Positions 18,332-27,450 of a stretch of 64,000 bases of DNA are shown piece after piece. The position numbers and the translations under genes were made by a program. Each line of letters opens with the position of its first letter. Position 1 is the stretch's first letter. Origin of the DNA: Algoriphagus ornithinivorans (lineage in GTDB: Bacteria; Bacteroidota; Bacteroidia; Cytophagales; Cyclobacteriaceae); the NCBI RefSeq assembly GCF_900115305.1, contig NZ_FOVW01000011.1, positions 1 to 64,000 on the forward strand, written 5' to 3'. The notes under the pieces were generated by a model. That model made no database searches and had not been told where the DNA came from. It saw only the letters and a list, made by a program, of their open reading frames with translations.

Positions 18332-19285
18332 ATGTCAACTCGCAAAAACTCTTGGCCGCAGCTCGATTTTGAGTTATACAAAGACACATTATACCTACTC
18401 CACCATTGGACTCAGATGGTTGGAAAAGTTCGGTTGAAAAAATCACCGTGGCAAAATCATTCTTGGCATGTAGCTTTATATATAGATGCTCAGGGTTTTA
18501 CTACAGGACCAATTCCCTATGAAAATGGAATTTTTGAAATACGATTGGACTTCACGAGGCATGAGTTAAAAATAAAAACAAGCAATGGTACGCGAGATAG
18601 ATTTTCGTTAGGGGGCCAAACCGTAGCTAGCTTTTATGAACAGCTCAATGAAAAGTTGAAGTTTCTGGGTATTTCAGTTAAAATCCATCCAAAGCCCAAT
18701 GAAATGCCTGAAGCCATTCCATTTGCAAAAAACACCAAAAGAGTCTCTTATCTTCCTAATGAGGCACAAAAGCTTTGGAAAAGCTTAATTCAGGTTCAAA
18801 ATGTGTTTAGCATTTTCAGAGCCAAGTTCAGAGGAAAAAGTAGCCCAATTCATTTTTTCTGGGGATCTTTTGATTTAGCCTATACCAGATTTTCAGGATC
18901 TACGGCTCCAGAATTTCAAGGAGAAATGCCCAATATGCCATTAGATGTAATGCAGGAAGCCTATTCCCACGAAGTTTTCAGTGTTGGATTCTGGCTAGGA
19001 AACGCTGACTTCCCTGAAGCTTGTTTTTACGCATATTGCTATCCTAATCATGAGCATTTTAGGGCAATCTCAGTCCAGCCAGACACCGCATTTTGGCACG
19101 CAGACATGGGTGAGTTTATGCTACCCTACAAAGCAGTACAAACTTCATCCAATCCCAAGGAAACATTAATGAGTTTTCTACAAAGCACTTATCAAGGTGC
19201 AACTGAAGTTGGAAACTGGGACAGAAATGAGTTAGATTGTGATTTCAGTCATCTAGAAAAGAAAAATTCAGCAATCAATCTATGA
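18332..19285 (+). CDS. DUF5996 family protein
   Basis: The 317-residue soluble protein matches the DUF5996 pattern: WPQLDFELYKDTLYLLHHWTQMVGKVRL near the start, then NHSWHVALYIDAQGFTTGPIPY, FEIRLDFTRHELKI and SPIHFFWGSFDLAYTRFSG. Late histidine/aspartate-rich motifs (YCYPNHEHFRA, AFWHADMGEFMLPY) look like a conserved active or metal site, but no function is established for the family. Its stop codon overlaps the start of the flavin monooxygenase gene by four bases (ATGA), so the two are translationally coupled. It is the first gene of a six-gene operon running to 25317. Confidence 0.85.
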   Translation: MSTRKNSWPQLDFELYKDTLYLLHHWTQMVGKVRLKKSPWQNHSWHVALYIDAQGFTTGPIPYENGIFEIRLDFTRHELKIKTSNGTRDRFSLGGQTVASFYEQLNEKLKFLGISVKIHPKPNEMPEAIPFAKNTKRVSYLPNEAQKLWKSLIQVQNVFSIFRAKFRGKSSPIHFFWGSFDLAYTRFSGSTAPEFQGEMPNMPLDVMQEAYSHEVFSVGFWLGNADFPEACFYAYCYPNHEHFRAISVQPDTAFWHADMGEFMLPYKAVQTSSNPKETLMSFLQSTYQGATEVGNWDRNELDCDFSHLEKKNSAINL

Positions 19286-20628
19286 ACAGAAAAGTAGCCG
19301 TAATCGGTGTAGGTCCTTCTGGAATAACCGCCTTAAAAAACTTATTGGACCAAGGAATTGATGCGGTTGCTTTTGATAGAAACCAAGATGTAGGCGGAAA
19401 CTGGATCTACTCAGAAGACGAATCTCATTCCAGTGTTTTTGAAACAACTCACATTATTTCCTCCAAAACTCTTTCCCAATACGAGGACTTTACTTTCGAT
19501 GAATTTGATCCTGAAACTGCCGATTACCCTTCTCATGATGAATTGAGAAGATATTTTCAGGCTTATGCCTCCAAATTCAATTTATACCCATTCATCCGCT
19601 TTGGTACTTTAGTCAAAAAATGTCAATGGATAGACCAAAAAACATGGGAAATAACTACAGAAAAGGATGGTAATGAGAATGTGGAGATTTTCACCCATCT
19701 AGTTGTGGCCAATGGGCACCATTGGAAACCCAGATATCCTCAATATCCCGGAGAATTTTCCGGAGACTTTCTCCATTCCCATCAATTCAAAAAGGCAGCT
19801 CCATTTAAAGACCAAAGGGTTTTGGTCATTGGGGGAGGCAATTCAGCATGTGATGTAGCCGTAGAAACCAGCAGAGTTTCCTCGAAAACGGCAATTAGCT
19901 GGAGAAGAGGATACAGAATTGTACCCAAATTCATTTTTGGAAAGCCATCCGATAAAGTAGCTGAGCAGAGTAAATGGATCCCTCCGAAGATCAGGATGTT
20001 TCTCAATTCTATTTTACTGAGAATCATTATCGGAAAAAATGAAGTTTATGGACTCAGACCTCCCACTGAGGCCTTCGGCGCTACTCATCCTACCATCAAT
20101 GATGAGCTTCTGCATAAAATACGCCATGGAAAGGTCAAACCTAGACTGGATATCAAGCGATTCGAAGGGAAAAAAGTCATTTTTGAAGATGGAAGAGAAG
20201 AAGAATTCGATACCATCATTGCTTGCACTGGGTACTGGTTGAGTCATCCCTTTTTCGAGAAAGACTTTATAGACTATAGTAAAGGACCTGTTCCTCTTTA
20301 TCTAAAAATGTTTCACCCTGAATTCCAAAATCTTTATTTTATTGGCATGTTTCAGCCTTTGGGATGTATTTGGCCGGGAGCAGAATTACAAAGTAAGCTG
20401 ATGGCTCAGGAATTAATTGGCAAGTGGAAAAGGCCTTCCAACTTAGAGGAGCTTTGTCAAAAAGAGGTAAAGAACCCACATTACAATCAAATAGACACCC
20501 CAAGGCATACCATTACGGTGGACTATCACCAATTTGTGAAAGATCTGAAAAAGCAGTTGCCAAAGGAATACATATCGAAAAAGCCTATTTTGAATAAAAA
20601 GGAAACTGTAAATAATGAAGTTGAATAA
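19282..20628 (+). CDS. Flavin-containing monooxygenase-like protein
   Basis: The 448-residue enzyme has the FAD dinucleotide-binding motif at the N-terminus (VAVIGVGPSGITALKNLLDQG, then VGGNWIY). The NADPH-binding GxGxxx motif is at about 181 (VLVIGGGNSACDVAVE). The FMO fingerprint FSGDFLHSHQFK lies between them. ATYRFD-like sequence is replaced by IIACTGYWLSHPFF. FMOs use NADPH and oxygen to oxygenate soft nucleophiles, and related enzymes carry out Baeyer-Villiger oxidation. The substrate is unknown. It overlaps the DUF5996 gene by four bases and is nine bases from the serine hydrolase gene. Confidence 0.9.
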   Translation: MNRKVAVIGVGPSGITALKNLLDQGIDAVAFDRNQDVGGNWIYSEDESHSSVFETTHIISSKTLSQYEDFTFDEFDPETADYPSHDELRRYFQAYASKFNLYPFIRFGTLVKKCQWIDQKTWEITTEKDGNENVEIFTHLVVANGHHWKPRYPQYPGEFSGDFLHSHQFKKAAPFKDQRVLVIGGGNSACDVAVETSRVSSKTAISWRRGYRIVPKFIFGKPSDKVAEQSKWIPPKIRMFLNSILLRIIIGKNEVYGLRPPTEAFGATHPTINDELLHKIRHGKVKPRLDIKRFEGKKVIFEDGREEEFDTIIACTGYWLSHPFFEKDFIDYSKGPVPLYLKMFHPEFQNLYFIGMFQPLGCIWPGAELQSKLMAQELIGKWKRPSNLEELCQKEVKNPHYNQIDTPRHTITVDYHQFVKDLKKQLPKEYISKKPILNKKETVNNEVE

Positions 20629-20637
20629 TTCAATAGA

Positions 20638-21750
20638 ATGAAAAAAACAATCCAGTTCATTCTTTGGATTTTAATCGTAGGAGCAGTCCTTTTCTACGGA
20701 TATGAATGGTGGAATAGTTTTCCAAAAGTTAGCTTCGCTCCGCCTTTAGCCAGTCATTCAAAAAAGGAAAAGCTGGACTCTATCTTAATAGCCACACTCA
20801 ATCAAAATCAACTCTCAGGCCTGGCAGTTTCGGTTATTCGGAATTCGAAGGTGACTTATCAAAAAGCAATTGGCTTTAATGAACTGGAAACCAAAGATTC
20901 ATTGAAGACAAACACAATCATTCCAGTTGCGTCCATTTCCAAAATTTTTACCAGCTTAGCTGCTGCCAACCACTTCCAAAGCCTGGGATTGAGCGTGACT
21001 GATCCAATTTCAATCCTGGAACATCCTTTGATTAGTCCTGAATCAGATTTGGGAAAAATATCCTTTGAACAATTACTCCGTCATGAATCAGGATTAAAAG
21101 ACAAAACAGTTTTTGACGATTTTTTCAAACAAAAGAGAGATCAAAGTCTCGACAACTATGTCTTGGATTTTTTGGAGGGTTCACCAAAACCTGATCGAAA
21201 AAGGGATTATCATTACGCAGATATTAATTTTGATTTATTGGGATTCTTACTTTCCTTCTCCTCAGGAGCGAGTTTCGATCATTTGGTTCAAGAATCTGTT
21301 TTCCAGCAATTAGGAATGAATTCCAGTTATTTTAATGAAAGTTTAATAATTAATCGGGGCTATAGAAAAACATCTGTTTGGAAAAGGCTAAAGGAATCTC
21401 CCATTGCATATCAATCATATCCCTCCCCTTCTTCCGGCCTACAAAGCTCTATTGAAGACCTTAACAATGCCTTACTTCAGCTAATACGTCTCCATTTAGG
21501 AAATATGCAGGAAGAGCTTCTTTGGCTCCAAACAGACCCTGAAAAAGCTCCTGCGGGCTTTCAAAAGATTGAAATTAATAAGCAGCAGTTTATTGGTCAT
21601 TTTGGAGGCCAAGCTGGATTTAGTGCTCTTCTACTTTTTGATCCCGAAGAAAAATTTGGATTAATAATTCTTTCGAATACTCGGGACCGAGACAATTTTA
21701 GAGCTAACCTGGCAAGTGATATCCACTCCCTCATCCAACAAAACCCATGA
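20638..21750 (+). CDS. Membrane-anchored serine hydrolase, beta-lactamase/class C family
   Basis: The 370-residue protein begins with an uncleaved signal anchor (IQFILWILIVGAVLFYGYEWW). The SxxK motif is in PVASISKIFTSLAAA. The second motif is YADINFDLLG, with Asp in place of the Asn of the YxN of penicillin-binding enzymes, as often in esterases and peptidases of this fold. HFGGQAGFSALL supplies the third (HxG) motif. The family includes class C beta-lactamases, D-aminopeptidases and esterases, so resistance should not be assumed. The stop overlaps the transporter start by four bases, suggesting that its product is taken up or pumped by that transporter. Confidence 0.88.
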   Translation: MKKTIQFILWILIVGAVLFYGYEWWNSFPKVSFAPPLASHSKKEKLDSILIATLNQNQLSGLAVSVIRNSKVTYQKAIGFNELETKDSLKTNTIIPVASISKIFTSLAAANHFQSLGLSVTDPISILEHPLISPESDLGKISFEQLLRHESGLKDKTVFDDFFKQKRDQSLDNYVLDFLEGSPKPDRKRDYHYADINFDLLGFLLSFSSGASFDHLVQESVFQQLGMNSSYFNESLIINRGYRKTSVWKRLKESPIAYQSYPSPSSGLQSSIEDLNNALLQLIRLHLGNMQEELLWLQTDPEKAPAGFQKIEINKQQFIGHFGGQAGFSALLLFDPEEKFGLIILSNTRDRDNFRANLASDIHSLIQQNP

Positions 21751-23081
21751 AAATCTCTTTTCCACATCCATTAATCATTCTTTTGGCTTTCGTCCTATTG
21801 TCTTGGCTAGCAACCTTTTTGGTTTCATCAGGAACTTATGATAGGCAAATCGATGAATCTACCGGACGGGAAGTGGTGATTCAGGGAAGTTATGAAGCTA
21901 TAGAAAAGCAAAATGTCTCCTATGATGAAATGGTCAAAGCAATTCCAGAGGGGATTATTTTGGGCGCCGATATTCTAGTCCTAATCCTGCTTATCGGCGG
22001 GGCCTTTTATGTTGTTGAAAAGACAGGAGCATTGCAGGTAGGAGTTGAAGCATTGATCTATACTTTTCGGGGAAACACTTATTTATTATTGGTCATACTT
22101 TCCATCTGTTTTTCAATAGCTGGGGCAACCATTGCCATGCAAGAGGAAATTATAGCTATGGTTCCTTTGCTGATAGTATTATCCAAAAAGCTCAATTATA
22201 ATGTAAAATCCATAGTAGGTTTGACTTTAGGTTCTTCATTGGTTGGAGCAGGCTTGTCCCCTATTAATCCATTCAATTCTTTGTTAGCTCAAAAATTGGC
22301 AGAAGTCGAAATTTCAGAGGGCTTGGTTTATCGACTTGTGTTTTTCGTGATTGGGATAGGAGTTTGGACTTTTTTTATGATCAGAAAAGGAAAAAATAAA
22401 AATTCAATTACCGAAAAAATAGAATTAAAACCCTCTTCCATAGGATGGAGAAATGGATTGATTCTTTTTCTTTCATTAGGAGGAATCATATTTATGGGCT
22501 GGGGAATTACACAAAAGGATTGGGGATACAATGAAATGTCCGCATTCTTTTTTGTGATTGGATTTGCCTGTGGACTTATCGGAAAATTAGGCATAAATGG
22601 AACGGCAAGAGTATATACAGCTGGTTTCGGAGAAATGATATTTGCTGGTGTGATTGTGGGTCTGGCAAGAAGTGTCTATTTGATTCTGGAGAAAGGAATG
22701 ATCATCGATACGGTGATTCATTCTATGTTTACTCCTTTGGAAGGGCTTCCAGATCAATTGGCAGTACTGGGTTTATTTATCAGTCAGCTTCTAATCCATA
22801 TCCCAGTTCCAAGTACTTCCGGCCAAACTGTCCTCACCATTCCCTTGGCAAGCCCCCTAATGGATTTATTGGGAATTTCCAGACAGCTTGCAGTATTTAC
22901 CAGCCAATACGCCGTTAGCATGATGGATTTGCTTACCCCTACAAATGGTGGAATGATGGCGGTAATTGCAGCAGCTGGCATCAAATTCAATGACTGGATC
23001 AAGTTTATCATTAAGTCTTGGCTAGCAGTTATAGGAATTTGTTTGATATCTATTTTTATCGCCTTAATTTGGTTCGCTTAA
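21747..23081 (+). CDS. YfcC-family (DcuC superfamily) membrane carrier
   Basis: The 444-residue protein has about ten to twelve hydrophobic segments and the YfcC-type signature regions: PEGIILGADILVLILLIGGAFYV, IAMQEEIIAMVPLLIVL, LGSSLVGAGLSPINPFNS and HIPVPSTSGQTVLTIPLASPLMDLLGISRQ. Members are annotated as basic amino-acid or C4-dicarboxylate carriers, and few have been tested. It overlaps the serine hydrolase gene by four bases and precedes the aldo/keto reductase by 17 bases. A peptide or amino-acid-derived substrate would fit the hydrolase partner, but this is inference. Confidence 0.85.
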   Translation: MKISFPHPLIILLAFVLLSWLATFLVSSGTYDRQIDESTGREVVIQGSYEAIEKQNVSYDEMVKAIPEGIILGADILVLILLIGGAFYVVEKTGALQVGVEALIYTFRGNTYLLLVILSICFSIAGATIAMQEEIIAMVPLLIVLSKKLNYNVKSIVGLTLGSSLVGAGLSPINPFNSLLAQKLAEVEISEGLVYRLVFFVIGIGVWTFFMIRKGKNKNSITEKIELKPSSIGWRNGLILFLSLGGIIFMGWGITQKDWGYNEMSAFFFVIGFACGLIGKLGINGTARVYTAGFGEMIFAGVIVGLARSVYLILEKGMIIDTVIHSMFTPLEGLPDQLAVLGLFISQLLIHIPVPSTSGQTVLTIPLASPLMDLLGISRQLAVFTSQYAVSMMDLLTPTNGGMMAVIAAAGIKFNDWIKFIIKSWLAVIGICLISIFIALIWFA

Positions 23082-23098
23082 CCTAAAAAAACCTATTT

Positions 23099-24121
23099 AT
23101 GAACATCAACGACCACAATCCTTTACCTCCTTATCTTCCTTCAACTGACCGGTATGCTCAGATGAAATATCGAAGAACAGGAAAAAGCGGATTGCTTCTC
23201 CCAGAAATAAGCCTTGGTCTCTGGCATAATTTCGGCCATAATGCTGATTTTACTTTGGGCAGAAAAATATTGAGAAGAGCATTTGACTTGGGTATCTCAC
23301 ACTTCGACTTAGCGAATAACTACGGTCCTCCTTATGGATCCGCTGAGGAAAATTTTGGCAGAATCCTAAAAAAAGATTTTTTACCCTATCGGGACGAACT
23401 CATCATTTCTTCCAAAGCAGGATGGGATATGTGGCCCGGACCTTATGGAAATATGGGCTCCAAAAAGTATTTGGTTGCCAGTTGTGATCAAAGTCTCAAG
23501 CGCATGGGACTAGATTATGTGGATATTTTTTATCACCATAGACCAGATCCAGAAACTCCTTTGGAAGAAATTATGGGTGCCTTGGATCTATTGGTTAGAC
23601 AAGGTAAAGCACTCTATGTAGGAATTTCCCAATATAGTGCTGAGGACACAGCCAGAGCTTATAAAATTCTGAAGGAACTCGGTACTCCTTTACTTATACA
23701 TCAGCCTAGGTATAGCATGATGGATAGATGGGTTGAAGATGGTTTATTGGACGTTTTGGGAGAAAATGGTATAGGAAGTATCGCTTTTTCACCTTTGGAA
23801 CAAGGAATGCTGACGGATAAATATTTGAAAGGAATCCCTGAAGATTCAAGAGCAGCAAAAGACGGAAGATATCTTAAGCCAGAGCAAATTGGAGGAGAAA
23901 AGTTAGAGCAAATCCGTCAACTTAATGAAGTTGCGATCTCTAGAGGACAAACCTTGGCTCAAATGGCGATTGCTTGGCTTTTGAAAGACAGCCGAATTAC
24001 TTCTGTTTTGGTGGGCGTTTCAAAACCTGAACAATTAGATGACAATGTGAATGCAGTGAAAAACACTCAATTTTCGGATTCAGAAGTTTCTAAAATCAAA
24101 GGAATCTTAGGTTCAAAATGA
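23099..24121 (+). CDS. Aldo/keto reductase, YghZ-like
   Basis: The 340-residue enzyme is an NADPH-dependent aldo/keto reductase. The catalytic Asp and Tyr are in SHFDLANNYGPPYGSAEENFG, Lys in IISSKAGWDMWPGPYG and His in IFYHHRPDPETPLEE. The long N-terminus (LPSTDRYAQMKYRRTGKSGL) and the GNMGSKKYL segment resemble the YghZ/MgrA group, which reduces L-glyceraldehyde 3-phosphate and methylglyoxal. The C-terminal coenzyme pocket has TSVLVGVSKPEQLDDNV. Start and stop codons interlock with the MFS gene (ATGA). In this operon it could detoxify a carbonyl made by the monooxygenase, which is speculation. Confidence 0.92.
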   Translation: MNINDHNPLPPYLPSTDRYAQMKYRRTGKSGLLLPEISLGLWHNFGHNADFTLGRKILRRAFDLGISHFDLANNYGPPYGSAEENFGRILKKDFLPYRDELIISSKAGWDMWPGPYGNMGSKKYLVASCDQSLKRMGLDYVDIFYHHRPDPETPLEEIMGALDLLVRQGKALYVGISQYSAEDTARAYKILKELGTPLLIHQPRYSMMDRWVEDGLLDVLGENGIGSIAFSPLEQGMLTDKYLKGIPEDSRAAKDGRYLKPEQIGGEKLEQIRQLNEVAISRGQTLAQMAIAWLLKDSRITSVLVGVSKPEQLDDNVNAVKNTQFSDSEVSKIKGILGSK

Positions 24122-25317
24122 GTTCTGATAAATCAAGAAGTGCCCTGATATTGATCGTGATTGCTCAATTTCTGGGAACTTCTCTTTGGTTTGCAGCCAA
24201 TGCTGCGATACCGGAAATCAGTCAAATTCTCGGTCAACCAGAATTGACTGCACCCATTACTATTGCGGTTCAATTTGGATTCATATCAGGCACCCTCCTA
24301 TTCGCTATTTTTTCTATCCCAGACAGATTTTCTCCTCGATGGGTTTTCATGGTGAGTGCTATTTTAGCCGCCTTTTTCAATCTTTTCATCGTATTAATTC
24401 CTCTACAGTTGGGAGTACTTCTCATTTGTAGGTTTTTCGTAGGCTTTTTTCTGGCAGGAATTTACCCGGTTGGGATGAAGATAGCGGCAGATTATTTTGA
24501 AAAAGGTTTGGGCACTGCTTTGGGGTTTTTGGTGGGAGCATTGGTATTGGGTACAGCTTTCCCGCATTTGATTCGAGGATTAGAACTTCAGCTTTCATGG
24601 GAAATTCTCTTTTGGACTACCTCTGCTTTGGCTATTATAGGCGGATTGATAGTTGGGATTTTTGTTCCAGATGGTCCATTCAGAAAACAAAATCTGAAAT
24701 TTGAATGGAGCCTAATCCCTAATCTCTCTAAGATCTCTGCTTTAAAAAGTGCTGCATCAGGATATTTCGGCCACATGTGGGAGCTATACACTTTTTGGGC
24801 ATTTATCCCAGGATTGATTGCTTGGTTCAGTATTCAAGATATTCAATCTTCTCAAAACGCTTATCTTTCATTTGCAGTCATTGCGGTTGGGGCCATCTCT
24901 TGTGCTGTGGGAGGACTGATATCATCCAGAATAGGAAGCGAAAAAGTAGCATTAACCGCATTACTAGGCTCTGGTATTTGCTGTATATTGGTTCTGATTA
25001 TTCCGAATGAACCCAATTATTTTTGGATCATTTTTCTGTTGATTTGGGGGATGCTAGTCACAGCTGATTCCCCTCAATTTTCCACATTGGTGGCTCAGGC
25101 TACTCCCGCTCAGTACAAAGGAACTGCACTTACTTTGGTGAATTGTCTGGGCTTTGCATTGACAATTGTTTCTATTCAAGTGGGGCAACTACTGCTGAAA
25201 TGGCTTTCGATTGAACAAATGATCAGTTTACTGAGCATAGGGCCACTTTTCGGTCTTCTATTGTTCAAATTGTTTAAAAAGAAAAAGGAGGCTTTGTCTC
25301 GAAGCCTCCCTGCATAG
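24118..25317 (+). CDS. MFS transporter
   Basis: The 399-residue protein has about twelve transmembrane segments and ends in a basic tail (KLFKKKKEALSRSLPA). The N-terminal half has FLGTSLWFAANAAIPEI and RFFVGFFLAGIYPVGMKIAADYF, and the second half opens with SRIGSEKVALTAL. It most resembles small uncharacterised major facilitator proteins of Bacteroidota and Proteobacteria; the substrate is unknown. It is the last gene of the 18332-25317 operon and overlaps the reductase gene by four bases. Its last codons hold a hairpin that acts as the terminator of the convergent gene. Confidence 0.88.
   Translation: MSSDKSRSALILIVIAQFLGTSLWFAANAAIPEISQILGQPELTAPITIAVQFGFISGTLLFAIFSIPDRFSPRWVFMVSAILAAFFNLFIVLIPLQLGVLLICRFFVGFFLAGIYPVGMKIAADYFEKGLGTALGFLVGALVLGTAFPHLIRGLELQLSWEILFWTTSALAIIGGLIVGIFVPDGPFRKQNLKFEWSLIPNLSKISALKSAASGYFGHMWELYTFWAFIPGLIAWFSIQDIQSSQNAYLSFAVIAVGAISCAVGGLISSRIGSEKVALTALLGSGICCILVLIIPNEPNYFWIIFLLIWGMLVTADSPQFSTLVAQATPAQYKGTALTLVNCLGFALTIVSIQVGQLLLKWLSIEQMISLLSIGPLFGLLLFKLFKKKKEALSRSLPA
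25275..25309 (-). terminator. Minus-strand terminator embedded in the 3' end of the MFS gene
   Basis: Read on the minus strand, GGAGGCTT, a 7-base loop and AAGCCTCC are followed by TTTTTCTTTTTA. It lies 28 bases after the stop of the convergent gene at 25337 and wholly within coding sequence of the plus-strand MFS gene. Confidence 0.85.
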
Positions 25318-25336
25318 TTACAAACCGGACTATTGA

Positions 25337-26128
25337 TTAGCGAACTACATTTTCTAATGTTGCTAGGTAAACCCACTTTTGATCTCTTGAGTTCAAACCT
25401 TCATTGACAGCTTTTCTTTCCTCAGCGGTTTGCTCTAAGTCCTCATAAGCTTGAGCATTGAAAAACTGCATATAATCCTTATACATATTCATGGTCAAAT
25501 GCGTTGACTTTGCTTGAGAACCTTGCGGCAATGCTGTTCGAAGAAAGCTCCAGTGTCCCATCAAACCCTTTTCAATTTTATTCTGGTGTATGGGTTTAAA
25601 CACTTCCATTTCAGCTTGCTCGTACTGGTTGAATTTACCTTCTACTGCCTTCATCAAGTCAAAAGAGGCCAGCACTCCGGGTTTCATTTGGAAACTGTCA
25701 TCAGTACTTACAATTTCTCTCATATAAAGTCTCATGGGCATATCTCTCATCGAAAGTGCATTTTCAAATAGCTTGAGCACTTGTGGTTCACTGAGATGAG
25801 GGTAGGCGATTTTTGTGTACTCTATCATTCTTTTCTCCTCTAATCCGTTCATCATTTTAACAGGGTCATCAAAGTAAGTAATCATGATGTATTGAAAATC
25901 ACTTTGATCTCCTCCTGACTGTAATGCCCAGAAGTCCCATCCATTGATTTGATCATCATTGAGAGCCTGCCGGTAAACTTTTTCCATAAAATCTTTAAAC
26001 TCGATGTAATCAAAGATTTGATCATTTTCTACCTTGATAAATTCGAATACCATATACTGAGTTTGCTGGGCCCTAAGACTTGAGAACCAAAGCAACCCAC
26101 AAACCAAGAAAAATAACAGCTTTTTCAT
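25337..26128 (-). CDS. Exported protein of unknown function
   Basis: I start the gene at 26128, three codons inside the longest frame, where MKKLLFFLVCGLLWFSSLRAQ is a clean signal peptide. The mature protein of about 240 residues is rich in Tyr, Phe, Met and charged residues (YMVFEFIKVENDQIFDYIEFKDFMEKVY, DPVKMMNGLEEKRMIEYTKIAYPHL). The pattern of two similar halves with YxxFxxx segments and DGWxFWAL-like spacing loosely recalls ferredoxin-like dimeric alpha-beta barrel (ABM/NIPSNAP-like) folds. I cannot assign it. It is convergent with the MFS gene. Confidence 0.7.
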   Translation of the reverse strand: MKKLLFFLVCGLLWFSSLRAQQTQYMVFEFIKVENDQIFDYIEFKDFMEKVYRQALNDDQINGWDFWALQSGGDQSDFQYIMITYFDDPVKMMNGLEEKRMIEYTKIAYPHLSEPQVLKLFENALSMRDMPMRLYMREIVSTDDSFQMKPGVLASFDLMKAVEGKFNQYEQAEMEVFKPIHQNKIEKGLMGHWSFLRTALPQGSQAKSTHLTMNMYKDYMQFFNAQAYEDLEQTAEERKAVNEGLNSRDQKWVYLATLENVVR

Positions 26129-26328
26129 ATTATACATAGTTTAGGGATTGATGTGCTTGTCTTATAATTTAAAAAATAATTCTGTTTATATGCAACTTAT
26201 TAAAATGAAATTTTATTTATTGAATATTTTCAGGATAAAACTTATTTTTAACAAAGAGACACCGAAAATGTAATTTTCATAAAAGAGATCAACAAAAGTT
26301 GGTATTTTACTAAAAAAATGATGAGAAG

Positions 26329-27450
26329 ATGACAAGAATTTCAAGAAGATCTTGGTTAAAAAAAGCCGGAATGAGCGGAAGCTTGGCCTTATTTGGAACG
26401 GGTATAAGTACTCAGCTAAGTGCTGAGGAGATAAAAAAGTTTAATCCCAGACCATTAGAAGGTCCAATTCGATTAGGCTCAAACGAAAATCCTTACGGCC
26501 CCTCTGAGAAAATGAGAAAGGCAATGATGGACAATTTTGATCTAGGATGCAGATATCCGTGGGCCTACAATGGGGATTTAGTGAAGATGATCGCTGATAA
26601 AGAAGGCGTTACTGAGGATCATATTGTCATGGTAGCAGGATCCACAGAAGGACTCAAAGTGGCAGGAATCACTTTCGGGCAAGGTGGTGAGATCATTTCA
26701 TGCGCTCCTACATTTTTATCCATGATGAGCTATGCCGAATTGTGGGGAACGGATATCAAATGGGTTCCTTTGACCAAGGATTTGGACTTTGATCTGGATG
26801 AAATTGAGAAGCGGGTTTCTTATCAGACTAGATTGGTTTTCCTTTGTAATCCTAATAACCCAACAGGAAAACTATTACCTGCAGACCGTGTAAAGGATTT
26901 TTGTAATACGGTCAGCAAGAAAACAGTGGTCTTTAGTGATGAGGCCTATTATGACTACATCACAGAACCTAATTATCCATCTATGGTGGAATTAGTCAAA
27001 GAAGGAAAAGATGTCATCGTTTCCAGAACTTTCTCCAAAGCTTATGGACTGGCAGGTATCCGCCTTGGTTACATGGTGGCAAGGCCTGCAATTGCCGAAA
27101 AACTGAGAGACCGGGTGGTGGCCAATACCAATATTATGGCTATTGAAGCTGGCAAAGCAGCACTTTTGGATAACGAGTTTTACGACTTTTCAATTCAAAG
27201 TAATAAAGAAGTAAAAGCTTCCATTACCAAGACTTTGGATGAGTTGAAACTACCTTACCTGGATTCACATGCCAATTTTGTATTCTTCCAATCTGGAAGA
27301 GATATTGGGGAATTAAATAAAACCTTTGCGGACAGAGGAATCATCATTGGAAGACCTTTTCCGCCTTTGAACGACTGGTGCAGAATTTCCACGGGAACTC
27401 CCGAGGAAGTAGCCATCTTTAATCAAACCCTAAAAGAAGTATTAGGCTAA
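26329..27450 (+). CDS. Tat-exported PLP-dependent aminotransferase (HisC-like fold)
   Basis: The 373-residue protein starts MTRISRRSWLKKAGMSGS, a twin-arginine signal peptide, and then carries a complete class I/II aminotransferase. Motifs include GSNENPYGPSEKM, VAGSTEGLKVAG, LVFLCNPNNPTG, SDEAYYDY and the PLP lysine in SRTFSKAYGLAGIRLGY. Sequence is closest to histidinol-phosphate aminotransferases, but the signal peptide places it in the periplasm, so a role in histidine synthesis is unlikely. Twin-arginine export is suited to an enzyme that must bind its cofactor before export. The stop and the next ATG share one base (TAATG), so the GNAT gene is coupled to it. Confidence 0.87.
   Translation: MTRISRRSWLKKAGMSGSLALFGTGISTQLSAEEIKKFNPRPLEGPIRLGSNENPYGPSEKMRKAMMDNFDLGCRYPWAYNGDLVKMIADKEGVTEDHIVMVAGSTEGLKVAGITFGQGGEIISCAPTFLSMMSYAELWGTDIKWVPLTKDLDFDLDEIEKRVSYQTRLVFLCNPNNPTGKLLPADRVKDFCNTVSKKTVVFSDEAYYDYITEPNYPSMVELVKEGKDVIVSRTFSKAYGLAGIRLGYMVARPAIAEKLRDRVVANTNIMAIEAGKAALLDNEFYDFSIQSNKEVKASITKTLDELKLPYLDSHANFVFFQSGRDIGELNKTFADRGIIIGRPFPPLNDWCRISTGTPEEVAIFNQTLKEVLG

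Noticed and set aside
20638-21750. Beta-lactamase as an antibiotic-resistance gene.
   Set aside because: The fold covers many esterases and peptidases, the second motif is YAD rather than YxN, and the operon is metabolic.
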